The translations under genes were made by a program, and so were the position numbers. Shown here one piece after another: positions 52,014-61,160 of a stretch of DNA of 64,000 nucleotides. Location of the stretch: NCBI GenBank assembly GCA_020638595.1, contig JACKIG010000006.1, forward strand, positions 124,001-188,000, in the 5' to 3' direction. The stretch comes from Rhodospirillaceae bacterium (lineage in GTDB: Bacteria; Pseudomonadota; Alphaproteobacteria; DSM-16000; Inquilinaceae). The stretch's first letter is position 1. Each line of letters begins with the position of its first letter. The notes under the pieces are model-generated. The model was not told where the DNA came from and made no database searches. It worked only from the letters and a program-made list of their open reading frames with translations.

Positions 52014-52861
52014 GCTTCGTTCACGTCCATCACGTCGACGGTGATGGTGAAGGTGTGGACGGTGACGCCGTCATCGCTCTGGATGACGAGGAAGCGCGTC
52101 GGACCGGTTTCGAAATCGATGCGACTGGCGTCGGCGACCGTGAGCACGCCGGTCGAGGCGTCGACAGCGAAGGCGCCGTCGTCGTTGCCGCTGACGATAT
52201 AATAGGTCCCGCTGCCGCCCAGCCTGGTCACGACGGCGCCCGAAACGGCGTCTTCCGGCACCTCAAGCGTCAGCTCGTCCTCGATGGAGCGCGGCGGCTC
52301 CTCCACGACGGGCGTGTCCACCCGGCCGTCGAACAGCGGCAAATCCTCCCTGCCCTGGCCGGCGGCGGCCGGTGCCGCGGCGAAATCGTCCGCGTCGCCC
52401 GGCTCCTCGGGAAGCGGCGCCCGGCGACCGACCAGGACGTCGCCGTCCGGCCCGGCAACCGTGTCGGGCTCGTCGACAGCCGCCCGGTCCTGATCGAACG
52501 CGAACCGCCGGAACGGCGCCAGCACATCCATGTCCGTGGCTTCGCCCTGGTCCAGGTCCGCATCGCCTTCCGCCGGCGGCAGCGGCAACAGCCGGCCGTC
52601 CTCCGCCAGAAAGGCCGCGGGCGCACCGGCCAGGTGCACGGTCGCCCCCGATACGATGTCCCCGTCCTCGCCTCCAAGGGGCGAGGGGGGCTCACGATCG
52701 CCGAAATGCAGGTTCGGGTTGGCGACATCCTCCTCCCCAAGCACATGCATCCGCGCCGTCAGCTCGACATCCTCGTCCGCGGGCATCTGGGTGCCGCTGG
52801 TCAGGTGGAGCAGCGCCTCTTCCGGCTGGATTTCGGGATCGGTTATCCTGTCGGCCGCCAT
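51773..52861 (-). pseudogene. RTX adhesin, N-terminal part before frameshift
   Basis: About 362 residues from the ATG at 52861 (AGGAG 9 nt upstream). Residues 1-200 are acidic, Pro/Ala-rich and without a Sec signal (EIQPEEALLHL, VDEPDTVAGPDGDVLVG). Residues ~200-270 form a cadherin-like unit (LEVPEDAVSGAVVTRLGG) and the rest is the first 99-residue unit up to LTVEVS. A single inserted base creates the TGA stop (51773-51775). Removing that base joins this to the downstream frame as a 1545-residue adhesin. It may be a natural phase-off allele, a decayed gene or a sequencing error in a repeat. Confidence 0.85.
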
Positions 52862-53201
52862 CTTCAAGCTCTCCTAGATCGGGCTCTCGAGCCAATCACG
52901 GCTGTAAAGTATTCGGACCGGTTCAAAAGCCTTTAAGGAGTCCAGCAAAGATGTAAAAAAAGCGTTAGGAACCCCAGAAATACTGATCACATTCTCGCAG
53001 CAATGTCGAATGCTAACCAAAAATGCCGGGCACCGACACCAAAATGCATTGAAACCAATAAACTCGATATTTGCACGAATTTGAGATAGAGGCTGGCAAT
53101 AACAATGCCAGCCTTATCTCAAATACGATATGGTTACTCGACACCTTCCGGTTCTTTGTTGGACTGTCCCACAACCGGTCGCAGTCATCCCGACCCGAAG
53201 A
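52862..53201. other. AT-rich intergenic region with long hairpin
   Basis: About 340 AT-rich bases between two minus-strand genes, probably the adhesin promoter region (GTAAAAAAAGCGTTAGG and CTTTAAGGAGTCC near 52935). It contains the long inverted repeat listed separately. No gene is supported. Confidence 0.55.
53079..53124. terminator. Long inverted repeat / terminator after ParA-like gene
   Basis: ATTTGAGATA-GA-GGCTGGCA pairs with TGCCAGCC-T-TATCTCAAAT: 18 paired bases per arm with a small internal bulge and a 7-nt loop. It lies 78 bp beyond the ParA-like stop, on the adhesin side. The AT-rich outer stem supplies T residues in both directions, fitting a bidirectional terminator that isolates the adhesin from the upstream gene. 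Confidence 0.65.
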
Positions 53202-54050
53202 CTACATGGCCCGCATGGCTGCGGCGTCATCATCCAGGGCCGGCGCGGAGGAGCCGCCGATGAAGCCCAGCGAATCCTCCACCTTGCGAATCTCTTCCTC
53301 GAACAGGCGCCGCCAGACGGCGATCCGCGCGCGGTCAGCGGCCGCGATCTCCTTGCTGTCGGTCAGCTCGCTCCACCGCTTCGCCGTCATCTCGCAGCGA
53401 ACATAGGTGTCGGGGTCGAGGAACGGCATCACCGTCTCTCGCCCGCCGCGCGACAGGAATCGCGTCTTGCGGCCCCGCCCCGCCTCCGGCCCCGTGGCAC
53501 CGTCCCACTGGGCGAACTGCTCTTCACCATACTGGTGGTTGCGCACGGCGATAATGGTCGCCAGGTCGCCCAAGGTGTCGATCAGCCACATGGCGGTGTC
53601 CTGCGTGCTGCGGGCGGGCGTCAGCAATGCGACGAACACCGGCTCCACCCCCAGATGGCGGGCGGCAATCGTGAACTCCCGCAACGCGCGGTCGGGCCGG
53701 TCCAGGCCCATCAGCTGCATGAACTCCAGCCGCACGCCGGCCGGCAGGTCATGGAAGACCACCTGCGTGTCCGGCAGTTCGAGGCTGTTGATGAGGAAGT
53801 CCATGCCGTATTTCTTGTTCTGGATATCATAGAGCAGGCAGCCCCGCCGCGGATCCTGCTGGTCCAGCGGCACGAAGCCGCCCTGTTCGCTGCGCGAGCC
53901 ATAGACGCGGAACGTGCTGCGCGACACCCAGTCGCCGTCGAAAAGCGCGGCACGTACCCCGCGCAGCCGATACAAATCGGCAACACCGCGCGCCCATGTG
54001 GACTTGCCGGTACCTCCCTTGTCCCCAAAGATACAAACCAGTTTAGGCAC
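53202..54050 (-). CDS. ParA/MinD-like P-loop ATPase
   Basis: Predicted 282 residues from the GTG at 54050, which has GGGGAGG 7 nt upstream and places the P-loop at the N-terminus (MPKLVCIFGDKGGTGKST, deviant Walker A with both Lys). Later segments are ALFDGDWVSRSTFRVYG and VVFHDLPAGVRLEFMQL in place of the usual DxxxG switch. No DNA-binding or partner domain is recognisable. Such ATPases position cargo in the cell. It is divergent from the type I secretion operon and upstream of the RTX adhesin, so a role in localising the secretion machine is an attractive inference. Confidence 0.75.
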   Translation of the reverse strand: MPKLVCIFGDKGGTGKSTWARGVADLYRLRGVRAALFDGDWVSRSTFRVYGSRSEQGGFVPLDQQDPRRGCLLYDIQNKKYGMDFLINSLELPDTQVVFHDLPAGVRLEFMQLMGLDRPDRALREFTIAARHLGVEPVFVALLTPARSTQDTAMWLIDTLGDLATIIAVRNHQYGEEQFAQWDGATGPEAGRGRKTRFLSRGGRETVMPFLDPDTYVRCEMTAKRWSELTDSKEIAAADRARIAVWRRLFEEEIRKVEDSLGFIGGSSAPALDDDAAAMRAM

Positions 54051-54406
54051 CGTAGGTCCTCCCCAGAGATCGCGCCTGCCCAGACCAGTATTCGACGCCG
54101 CCATGGCGGACATGGTCAAGATTTAGCCGTTAAGATACCCCAGCACGTCGCTAGGGACAATTCGCCACCTGCCGGTTCCGCGCAAATAGCGGGCGACACC
54201 CCGCCATCGACGCCACGGCCCCCCGGATTCCGCCTGATCGCGCCCGGATTTCGCCGGCCGGGGCCGGTGACGGTGCCACCGGCCGGCCCGTCGCGGCAAG
54301 CCGGCCGCGCCGGACGCAGCACCCCCAAATCGGCCCTCAGGACTCCATTTCGCACGATGCAACCAACTTCGGCGGACTGTCCATCAATTCTTCGTTCATC
54401 TATTTC
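54051..54406. other. Divergent promoter region, ParA-like / secretion operon
   Basis: About 355 bases between divergent genes. The part near 54360-54440 is AT-rich (CAATTCTTCGTTCATC, TTGATATGTTAGAGATTG) and is the likely promoter of the secretion operon. No regulatory motif is recognised. Confidence 0.45.
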
Positions 54407-56293
54407 ATGTGGAACGTTGATATGTTAGAGATTGATGATCAGGCTGCACATCAATTGCACCGGCCCCGACGCATGGTAACAGGCGAGGCAACCACGGCCC
54501 GGCGGACCCGCCGCCACGACCCGGATACCGCCAGCGGTACCGCCCGGGCGCCGTTGTCCGCGCGCAGCTTTCCGCCTGCGGTCCGATCTCTCGCCAGGGT
54601 GGCATTCGGACGCATGGATGTGATGGCCGCATCCTTCCTGCTGAACCTGCTGTCGCTGGCGCTGCCTCTGGTGATTCTGCAGGCCTACGACCGAATCATC
54701 CCCAATGCCGCGCTCGACACCTTCACCCTGATGCTGCTGGCCTTGGGGGGCGCCGTTCTGGGGACGGCCGCCCTCAGCCTGATACGGACCTACATCAATG
54801 CGTGGGCCGCGGCGCGGTTCGACCACGTTGCCACCTGCCGGGCGGTCGAACGCCTGCTGGTCGCGGACAGCACAAGCGTGCACGCCACGGCGCCGGGGGT
54901 GCAGCTGGACCGCATCAACGCCGTCGACCAGCTTCGCAGCTTCTACAGCGGCCAGGGGCTGACGGCGCTGGTGGACCTGCCGTTCATCGTGCTGTTCATC
55001 GGCCTGATCGCCGTGATCGCCGGACCGCTGGCCCTGGTCCCGACGATGATGCTGGCGCTGCTGGCGGTGTTGACGGTGCTGGCCGGCCAGCGCCTGCGCG
55101 CCAGCCTGGTGGAGCGCAACCTGCTGGACGGCCGTCGCTCGAACTTCCTGATCGAGGTCATGGGGGGCATCCATTCCGTCAAGGCGCTGGCACTCGAACG
55201 GCTGATGGCACGCCGGCTTGACCGGTTGCAGGCCAGCTCCGCCGCGGCGGTCCACGCGACAACCATGCGCTCGACGCTCGCCCAGTCGATCGGATCCACC
55301 GTTGCGAACATGACGATGTTCGCAACCGTCTCCGTCGGCAGCCTGCTGGTCCTGGCCGGGGACATGACGGTCGGCATGCTGGCTGCGTGCACGATGCTGT
55401 CGGGCCGTTCGGTCCAGCCATTCCTTCGGGCGGTCGGGGCGTGGACCCAGCTGCAGGGCATCAAGGTTGCCGAAGACCGCTACCGCGCCCTGATGTCGCT
55501 GCCGACCGAAAGCAATGCCGCCGCCGCCCCGATGCCGGCCATCACCGGGGCGGTCCGCCTGGACAAGGTCACTTATGGCTATCCGGGGACAGCCGAGCCG
55601 CTGTTCCGTGACCTGGACCTGGAGGTCCGGGCCGGCGAGATGGTGGCGATCACCGGGGGCAACGGGTCGGGCAAATCCTCGCTTCTCTGGCTGATCATGG
55701 GCCTGGTGGCACCGCAGTCCGGAACGGTCAGCTTCGACGGCCACACCCTTGCCCGGTTCGATCAGCGCACGGTGCGCGCCCAGATCGGCTACCTGCCGCA
55801 GCGTGCCCAGCTGCTGCGCGGCTCCATCCTCGACAACCTGACGATGTTCCGTGGCGAGGAATATATTGACACCGCGATGACGCTGGCGCGCAAGCTCGGG
55901 CTGGATTCGGTGCTGGCGCGGCTGCCCGACGGGCTGGAGACGCAACTGGGGGACACCACCTACGACATCCTGCCCAGCGGCGTGCGCCAGCAGATCGGGG
56001 TCGTGCGCGGCCTGGTCACACGCCCCAAGCTCATCCTCTTCGACGAGGCGAACAGCTCATTCGACATGGAAATGGACAAGCGGATGAAGGAGCTGCTGCA
56101 GGACCTGCGGGGCAGCGCCACGATTATCGTGATCAGCTATCGTCCGTCCGTCCTGACCATTGCCGACCGCGGATTCCGCATCGCCGAGGGCCGGCTGGTG
56201 CCGGTGGACCCGTCGAGCTTCGCCGCACCGCCAGCCGCCGCCCCGCAAATCGCACCGCCGTCGCCGGCCGACCGACCGGGGACTGCGCCATGA
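54407..56293 (+). CDS. Type I secretion ABC half-transporter with degenerate ATPase motifs
   Basis: A 628-residue ABC exporter half. Residues ~60-330 hold the six-helix membrane domain (SFLLNLLSLALPLVILQAYDRIIPN is typical of PrtD/LapB-type exporters) and ~375-600 the nucleotide-binding domain. Walker A is GGNGSGKSS (~416) and Walker B LILFDEAN. The signature is LPSGVRQQI instead of LSGGQ, and the H-loop His is replaced (IVISYRPS). So one ATP site may be non-hydrolytic. The start is uncertain (ATG 54407 or 54473). The stop overlaps the next ABC gene by 4 bp. Confidence 0.88.
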   Translation: MWNVDMLEIDDQAAHQLHRPRRMVTGEATTARRTRRHDPDTASGTARAPLSARSFPPAVRSLARVAFGRMDVMAASFLLNLLSLALPLVILQAYDRIIPNAALDTFTLMLLALGGAVLGTAALSLIRTYINAWAAARFDHVATCRAVERLLVADSTSVHATAPGVQLDRINAVDQLRSFYSGQGLTALVDLPFIVLFIGLIAVIAGPLALVPTMMLALLAVLTVLAGQRLRASLVERNLLDGRRSNFLIEVMGGIHSVKALALERLMARRLDRLQASSAAAVHATTMRSTLAQSIGSTVANMTMFATVSVGSLLVLAGDMTVGMLAACTMLSGRSVQPFLRAVGAWTQLQGIKVAEDRYRALMSLPTESNAAAAPMPAITGAVRLDKVTYGYPGTAEPLFRDLDLEVRAGEMVAITGGNGSGKSSLLWLIMGLVAPQSGTVSFDGHTLARFDQRTVRAQIGYLPQRAQLLRGSILDNLTMFRGEEYIDTAMTLARKLGLDSVLARLPDGLETQLGDTTYDILPSGVRQQIGVVRGLVTRPKLILFDEANSSFDMEMDKRMKELLQDLRGSATIIVISYRPSVLTIADRGFRIAEGRLVPVDPSSFAAPPAAAPQIAPPSPADRPGTAP

Positions 56294-58449
56294 CCGTCGT
56301 TCTCGACGCCCACGCGACCGCATTCGAACAGGCCGAACGTCTGACCAACGCCCTGGCGCAGGGCGACGGCGAAGCGTCGATGAGCCCATGGGCGGCCTGC
56401 CTGACGCCCTTGCTGGGCGCGTTGAACTGGCGCGGCGAACCGCGGCATATCGCCGAATCCCTGCCGCATTTCGCCAGCTCGCTCGACCTGGACGAGGTGC
56501 GGGCCGTGCTGGCGCGGCTGGGCTATGTCACGCGGCCGCTGGTCATCGCCCCGGAGGATCTGGACGCGCGGCTGCTGCCGTGCCTGTTCGTGACCCGCGA
56601 CCACAAGCCCTTCGTCCTGCTGGGTCGGGACGGCACCCGGCTGCGGATCTTCGACGGCACCGCCCGGCGGGCGCGGGAGCTGGATGCCCGCGACGTCCGC
56701 GGCACGGCCTATGTCATCGAAACCCACGAAAAGGCTCCCCGCGCCAAGCAGCGCAAGCAGGGGGAATGGTTCGGCGAGACGGTCAGGCGTTTCCGGCCGC
56801 TGTTCGTGCAGATGCTGGCCATATCGCTTCTGTCCAATCTGCTTGGCATTGTCGTGCCGCTGGGCATCATGGCGGTCTATGACCAGGTGATCGCCAAGCG
56901 GTCGATCGAAGCGCTGGCCGCCGTCGCCATCGGCGTCGCCATGGCGCTGGTGGCCGAGTTCGCCCTGCGCCGCCTGCGCGACGCTGCCCAGGCACACCTG
57001 GCCGGCCGGATGGAGTACCTGATCGGCAGCAAGGTGTTCGAGCACGTGCTGCAGCTGCCGGCCATGTTCACGGAGCGTGCGCAGGTCGGCGGCCAGGTGG
57101 CCCGCCTGCGGGAATTCGAATCGCTGCGGGACTTCTTCACCGGCCCGTTGGCCGGCATCTTCCTGGACCTGCCCTTCGTCTTCGTCTTCATCATCGTCAT
57201 CTATATCCTGGCGGGGCCGCTGGCGATCATCCCGTTGTGCCTGGTCGCCGCCTATTGCCTGTTCGGGGCGATCCTGTTCCCGGTGATCCGGCGCCTCGGG
57301 CGGCGGGCCAGCCTTCTGCGGTCGGACCGGCATGCCTTCCTGGTCGAGCTGCTGTCGCGCTTCGCCACGGTCAAGCAGCTGGGAGCGGAGGCGATCTGGG
57401 CCGAGAGGTTCCGCGAGATCTCAGGCAACGCCGCCGTGGCCAACCTGCATACGGTCGTCCTCCAGGCGGTCGTCCAGATGCTGGCGCAAACGCTGATGAT
57501 GACCGGCGGCATCGCGACGCTTGGCTTCGGCGTCGTCATGGTCATCCATGGCGACCTGACCGTCGGCGCCCTCATCGCCTGCATGGCCCTGGTCTGGCGG
57601 GTCCTGGCGCCGCTGCAAACCGGGTTCACGCTGTTCATCTCTCTGGAGCAGACGGTCAAGAGCATCGATCAGCTCAACCAGCTGCTGCGCTACCAGCCGG
57701 AGCGCGAAGCGGATGTCCTGTCGCGCGGCAAGAAGGTGTTTGCCGGCAATATCGGCTTTTCACGGGTGCTGCTGCGCCACAACCCGCAGCAGGAACCGGC
57801 GCTGATCAACATCAACCTTCAGATCCGCCAGGGGGAGATCTTCGGCGTCACCGGCAAGAGCGGGTCGGGCAAGACGACGCTTCTGAAGGTTCTTCTCGGT
57901 CTCTACGTCCCGCAGGCCGGGTCCGTAACCATCGACGGCATCGATGTTCGCCAAGTCGACCCGACTGAGCTGCGGCAATCGATCGCGTACTTGCCCCAGA
58001 CGGGTCATGAATTCTACGGAACGATCGCCCAAAACCTGCGATTGTCGCAACCGACGGCCAGTCACGAGGAAATCGTTCAGGCGTGCGAGCTGGCCGGATT
58101 GACGCCCGATATTCAGGCCCTGCCTGAAGGTTTCGATACGCGTATTGGCGACCATGATGCGGCGCGCTTCCCCACAGGGTTTCGCCAGCGGCTGGGCTTG
58201 GCGCGCGTCTATCTGCGCGACGCCCCGATCATGATCTTCGACGAACCCACCAATAATCTCGACCAGGAACACGACAGGCTATTCATCCAGGCACTCCAGC
58301 ATTACAAAGGGAAGCGGACTATCGTCTTAGTCACTCATAGGCCAAGCCATCTGCGCTTGTCCGATCGCATGGGCGTGCTCGTCGCCGGCCAGATGATGAC
58401 CGTAGGCAAGCCAGAAGAGCTGCTGCCGAAATGGCTGGGATATCTGTAA
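56290..58449 (+). CDS. Type I secretion ABC half-transporter with N-terminal C39-like domain
   Basis: A 719-residue LapB/RtxB-type exporter. Residues ~1-150 are a C39-peptidase-like domain lacking the catalytic Cys (ACLTPLLGALNWRGEPRHI), which in such exporters binds RTX substrates. Residues ~165-470 are the membrane domain and ~490-719 the nucleotide-binding domain. Walker A is GKSGSGKTT (~521), Walker B IMIFDEPTNNLD and the H-loop LVTHRPS is intact. The signature is again altered (FPTGFRQRLGLAR). It probably forms a heterodimer with the preceding half. The 3' end overlaps the HlyD gene by 19 bp. Confidence 0.93.
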   Translation: MTVVLDAHATAFEQAERLTNALAQGDGEASMSPWAACLTPLLGALNWRGEPRHIAESLPHFASSLDLDEVRAVLARLGYVTRPLVIAPEDLDARLLPCLFVTRDHKPFVLLGRDGTRLRIFDGTARRARELDARDVRGTAYVIETHEKAPRAKQRKQGEWFGETVRRFRPLFVQMLAISLLSNLLGIVVPLGIMAVYDQVIAKRSIEALAAVAIGVAMALVAEFALRRLRDAAQAHLAGRMEYLIGSKVFEHVLQLPAMFTERAQVGGQVARLREFESLRDFFTGPLAGIFLDLPFVFVFIIVIYILAGPLAIIPLCLVAAYCLFGAILFPVIRRLGRRASLLRSDRHAFLVELLSRFATVKQLGAEAIWAERFREISGNAAVANLHTVVLQAVVQMLAQTLMMTGGIATLGFGVVMVIHGDLTVGALIACMALVWRVLAPLQTGFTLFISLEQTVKSIDQLNQLLRYQPEREADVLSRGKKVFAGNIGFSRVLLRHNPQQEPALININLQIRQGEIFGVTGKSGSGKTTLLKVLLGLYVPQAGSVTIDGIDVRQVDPTELRQSIAYLPQTGHEFYGTIAQNLRLSQPTASHEEIVQACELAGLTPDIQALPEGFDTRIGDHDAARFPTGFRQRLGLARVYLRDAPIMIFDEPTNNLDQEHDRLFIQALQHYKGKRTIVLVTHRPSHLRLSDRMGVLVAGQMMTVGKPEELLPKWLGYL

Positions 58450-59876
58450 GAGAACCCCCGCAGGACGGGCGAAACGCCACGAGGGCGGCCGAACCGACGT
58501 CCCGGCAGGTTCCGGCTCTGGGCAGCTCGCGGCTGATCTCGATGCCGGCGCGGCCGCGTTATGCGCCCGGCGACCGCCAGATGCGCCACCTTGCCAAGGC
58601 GGCGATGCTGGAAGAACGGCCGCCGCCGCGCCTGCTGCTCTACACGATCGCCGTCATCGGCCTGCTGATTGCCGGCGCGGTCGTGTGGGCTGCACTGACC
58701 GAGGTGCGGTCGACAGCGACGGCGCAGGGCCAGGTCTCCCCCTCCGGATCGGTGCGGATGGTGCAGCACCTGGAAGGCGGCATCGTCGACGAGATCCTGG
58801 TCGAGGAAGGGGACATCGTCGAAGCGGGCGCGGTCCTGGTCCGGCTGGACCCGACCTCGGTGCTGGCGCAGCTTGACCAGCTGCGGTCGCGCCTGGCGAG
58901 CCTGAACCTGCGATCGGCCCGGCTGCGCGCGCTGCTGAACGGCACGGACCCGGATTTCGGCACATGGGCCGAGGACTATCCCCTGCTGGCGGCAGACCAG
59001 CTGGAAGTCTTCCGCGCCGAACACAGCTCGGCCGAGGACGAACGCTCGGTCCTGCGCAGCCAGATCGAGCAGCGGCGCGAGGAGGTGAACGTCAACCTGC
59101 GCCAGGTCGAAAGCCTGTCGGAACAGGTCGAGATCATGGAACAGCAGCTGGCGATCCGTCAGCAGCTCTACCAGCAGGGCGTCGGCTCGCGCATTGTCGC
59201 CTTGGATACGGAGCAGGAGACCATCCGCGTGCGCGGGCAGCTGGCCAGCGCAGAGGCGACGCAGCGGCAGGCCGAACTGGCCGTCGTCGAAGCGGAAAAC
59301 GCCCTGGCGGAGTTCGAGACCACGCGCCGCCGCGAAGCCTCGCGGGAATTGAGCGAAGTCAACGCCGAGCTTGCCGAGGTGCGCGGGGCCGCGGAGGGAC
59401 TTGAGGACCGCCTGCGGCGGCTGAGCATTACAGCCCCGGTCAGGGGCGTGGTCAGTGCGTTTCAGGTGACGACGATCGGGCAGGTGATCGAACCCGGGCA
59501 GTCTGTGTTGACGCTGGTGCCGCAGGACGAGGCCGTCATCGTCGAAACCCGCATCAACCCATCGGACATCGGCTTCGTCCACCCGGGCCAGCCGGCGGAA
59601 ATCACCGTCGACGGCTTCCCGGCGAACCGCTACGGCCAGATTGACGGGCAGATCGAGCGCATATCGGCCACGTCGTTCGAGACCGAGGATGCCACCCGCT
59701 TCTACACCGCGCGGATCGTCCTGGATCGTGATTTCCTGGAATTCGACGGCAATCGCTACAGCCTGCAGCCCGGCATGACCGTCACCGTTTCGATCACCAC
59801 CGGCTCGCAATCGATCCTGGAATACATCCTTCGTCCCGTGGTCGATTCGATCAAGCGCAGCTTCGCCGAACGATAG
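58431..59876 (+). CDS. HlyD-family type I secretion periplasmic adaptor
   Basis: A 481-residue membrane fusion protein. A cytosolic N-terminus (~residues 1-65) is followed by one TM helix (LLLYTIAVIGLLIAGAVVW). A lipoyl/barrel-sandwich half (SGSVRMVQHLEGGIVDEILV) leads into a long coiled-coil hairpin (~130-320: QIEQRREEVNVNLRQVESL...), the second lipoyl half (ITAPVRGVVSAFQVTTIGQVIEPGQ) and a C-terminal beta-barrel (PGMTVTVSITTG). It links the ABC pair to an outer-membrane TolC-type channel not found in the window. It is last in the operon and followed by a strong terminator. Confidence 0.94.
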   Translation: MAGISVREPPQDGRNATRAAEPTSRQVPALGSSRLISMPARPRYAPGDRQMRHLAKAAMLEERPPPRLLLYTIAVIGLLIAGAVVWAALTEVRSTATAQGQVSPSGSVRMVQHLEGGIVDEILVEEGDIVEAGAVLVRLDPTSVLAQLDQLRSRLASLNLRSARLRALLNGTDPDFGTWAEDYPLLAADQLEVFRAEHSSAEDERSVLRSQIEQRREEVNVNLRQVESLSEQVEIMEQQLAIRQQLYQQGVGSRIVALDTEQETIRVRGQLASAEATQRQAELAVVEAENALAEFETTRRREASRELSEVNAELAEVRGAAEGLEDRLRRLSITAPVRGVVSAFQVTTIGQVIEPGQSVLTLVPQDEAVIVETRINPSDIGFVHPGQPAEITVDGFPANRYGQIDGQIERISATSFETEDATRFYTARIVLDRDFLEFDGNRYSLQPGMTVTVSITTGSQSILEYILRPVVDSIKRSFAER

Positions 59877-59890
59877 GACTGTTCGAGTTG

Positions 59891-59934
59891 GGGCAGGATG
59901 GCATCAGGCCAGTCAGCCTGGCTGCATCCTGCCC
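59891..59934. terminator. Strong bidirectional hairpin between hlyD-type gene and htpX
   Basis: GGGCAGGATG (59891-59900) pairs with CATCCTGCCC (59925-59934); inside it CAGGC (59905-59909) pairs with GCCTG (59916-59920). This two-part 15-bp hairpin lies between convergent genes and should terminate both transcripts. Confidence 0.8.
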
Positions 59935-59946
59935 TCGGACCCGCCG

Positions 59947-60837
59947 TCAGCGGCGCCCCCAGGGCCCGGCCAGCGGCCGGATGCCGGCCGTCGGCCGTGG
60001 CGTCGACAGCGCCAGCAGGCGTTCGATCCGCTCGCGCGGGTCGGGATGGGTGCTGAGCCAGGTGGGGGCCATGGGCTGCAAGCGGTTGACGAAGCCCCAC
60101 GGCGACGCATCCAGGCCGTGGATGCGCCGCAATGCCGACGCCAGCGCCGCCGGGTCGCCCGTCAGCTCCGCCGCCATGTGATCGGCGGCGAACTCCCGGG
60201 CGCGGGAAAACCCGAGCTGGAGAAGGACCATCCCCGTGGGCGCACCGGCCAGGAACAGCACGGTCCACAGCGGCACCGTCGCCACACCGCCCAGCAGCAG
60301 CAGAACGCAGGCCACGATCCCGATCGTGCAGATCAGCCGTGTCAGCTGGGTGATGGCCGCCGACAGGCGCAGCCAATCGATGTCGCCGGCCGCCAGATGG
60401 GCGATCTCGTGCCCCAGCACGCCGGCGACCTCCCGCGGGGACAAGGTGCGCATCAGCCCGTCCGACACGCCGATCACCGCCTCCGCGCTGCTGCCGACGG
60501 CGACGGCATTTGCCCTGCGCTGCGGCAGCCAGTAGAGGGTCGGGATCGTGTCCAATCCGGCCTGCCGCGCGAGGCCGGCCGCCAGGGCATAGAGCTCCGG
60601 CGCGTCGGCTGGCCCGATGGGCACGCCGCGGTGAAGCCGCATGACGCCGGCGGGCGGCAAGCCCGCCGCCACGGCCAGCGTCCCCGCAAGCGCCACCAGG
60701 GCCAGCCCAAGCCCCTGGACGCCGCCGATCACCCAGGCGGACAGGCCGAACAGCGTCGCCATGGCCGCCAGCAAGGCAATGCCGTTGGCGGCGTGGTCCG
60801 CCGCTGACCCGCGATGCGATGACCCGTATCCGAGCAT
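59947..60837 (-). CDS. htpX: M48 zinc metalloprotease HtpX
   Basis: A 296-residue inner-membrane protease of the HtpX family, which degrades misfolded membrane proteins. Two N-terminal TM helices (~residues 20-60), the active site HEIAH (143-147), further TM helices (~170-205), and a second zinc-ligand region around REFAADHMAAEL. The C-terminal STHPDPRERIERL is typical. Length is normal. It follows a small membrane protein by 5 bp and is probably co-transcribed with it. Confidence 0.94.
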   Translation of the reverse strand: MLGYGSSHRGSAADHAANGIALLAAMATLFGLSAWVIGGVQGLGLALVALAGTLAVAAGLPPAGVMRLHRGVPIGPADAPELYALAAGLARQAGLDTIPTLYWLPQRRANAVAVGSSAEAVIGVSDGLMRTLSPREVAGVLGHEIAHLAAGDIDWLRLSAAITQLTRLICTIGIVACVLLLLGGVATVPLWTVLFLAGAPTGMVLLQLGFSRAREFAADHMAAELTGDPAALASALRRIHGLDASPWGFVNRLQPMAPTWLSTHPDPRERIERLLALSTPRPTAGIRPLAGPWGRR

Positions 60838-60842
60838 GGTCG

Positions 60843-61160
60843 TCAGCCCGGAGTAGCCTGGCCGAGGGCTGCCGCGTCGACGAAGGCACTGGCAATACCG
60901 CTCAACAGGAACAGCGCGGCGGCCTCGTCCCAGCGCGTCAGGTGCTCTTCCCAGACACGCTCCTGCACGATGATCGCGGCAAAGCCGCTGGCCATGGCGC
61001 CGATCAGCAACAGCGACGACATGACGGCAAGCGCCAGCCCCGGCGGCGCAAATGACGCCCCGAACAGCGCCGCGCCCCCCATCACCGCCATGCGGACCAT
61101 GCTGGCGGCATTGTGCGTGTGATGATCACCGTCGTGGCGACGGTCTTCCCAGGTTCTCAT
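60843..61160 (-). CDS. Small membrane protein upstream of htpX
   Basis: Predicted 105 residues; the ATG at 61160 has GGAGG upstream. A His/Asp-rich cytosolic start (MRTWEDRRHDGDHHTHN) is followed by two or three hydrophobic helices (MAVMGGAALFGASFAPPGLAL, LLLIGAMASGFAAIIVQERV, AAALFLLSGIASAFVDAAAL). No family recognised. Its gene ends 5 bp before htpX, suggesting an operon and a possible role in envelope quality control. Confidence 0.7.
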   Translation of the reverse strand: MRTWEDRRHDGDHHTHNAASMVRMAVMGGAALFGASFAPPGLALAVMSSLLLIGAMASGFAAIIVQERVWEEHLTRWDEAAALFLLSGIASAFVDAAALGQATPG

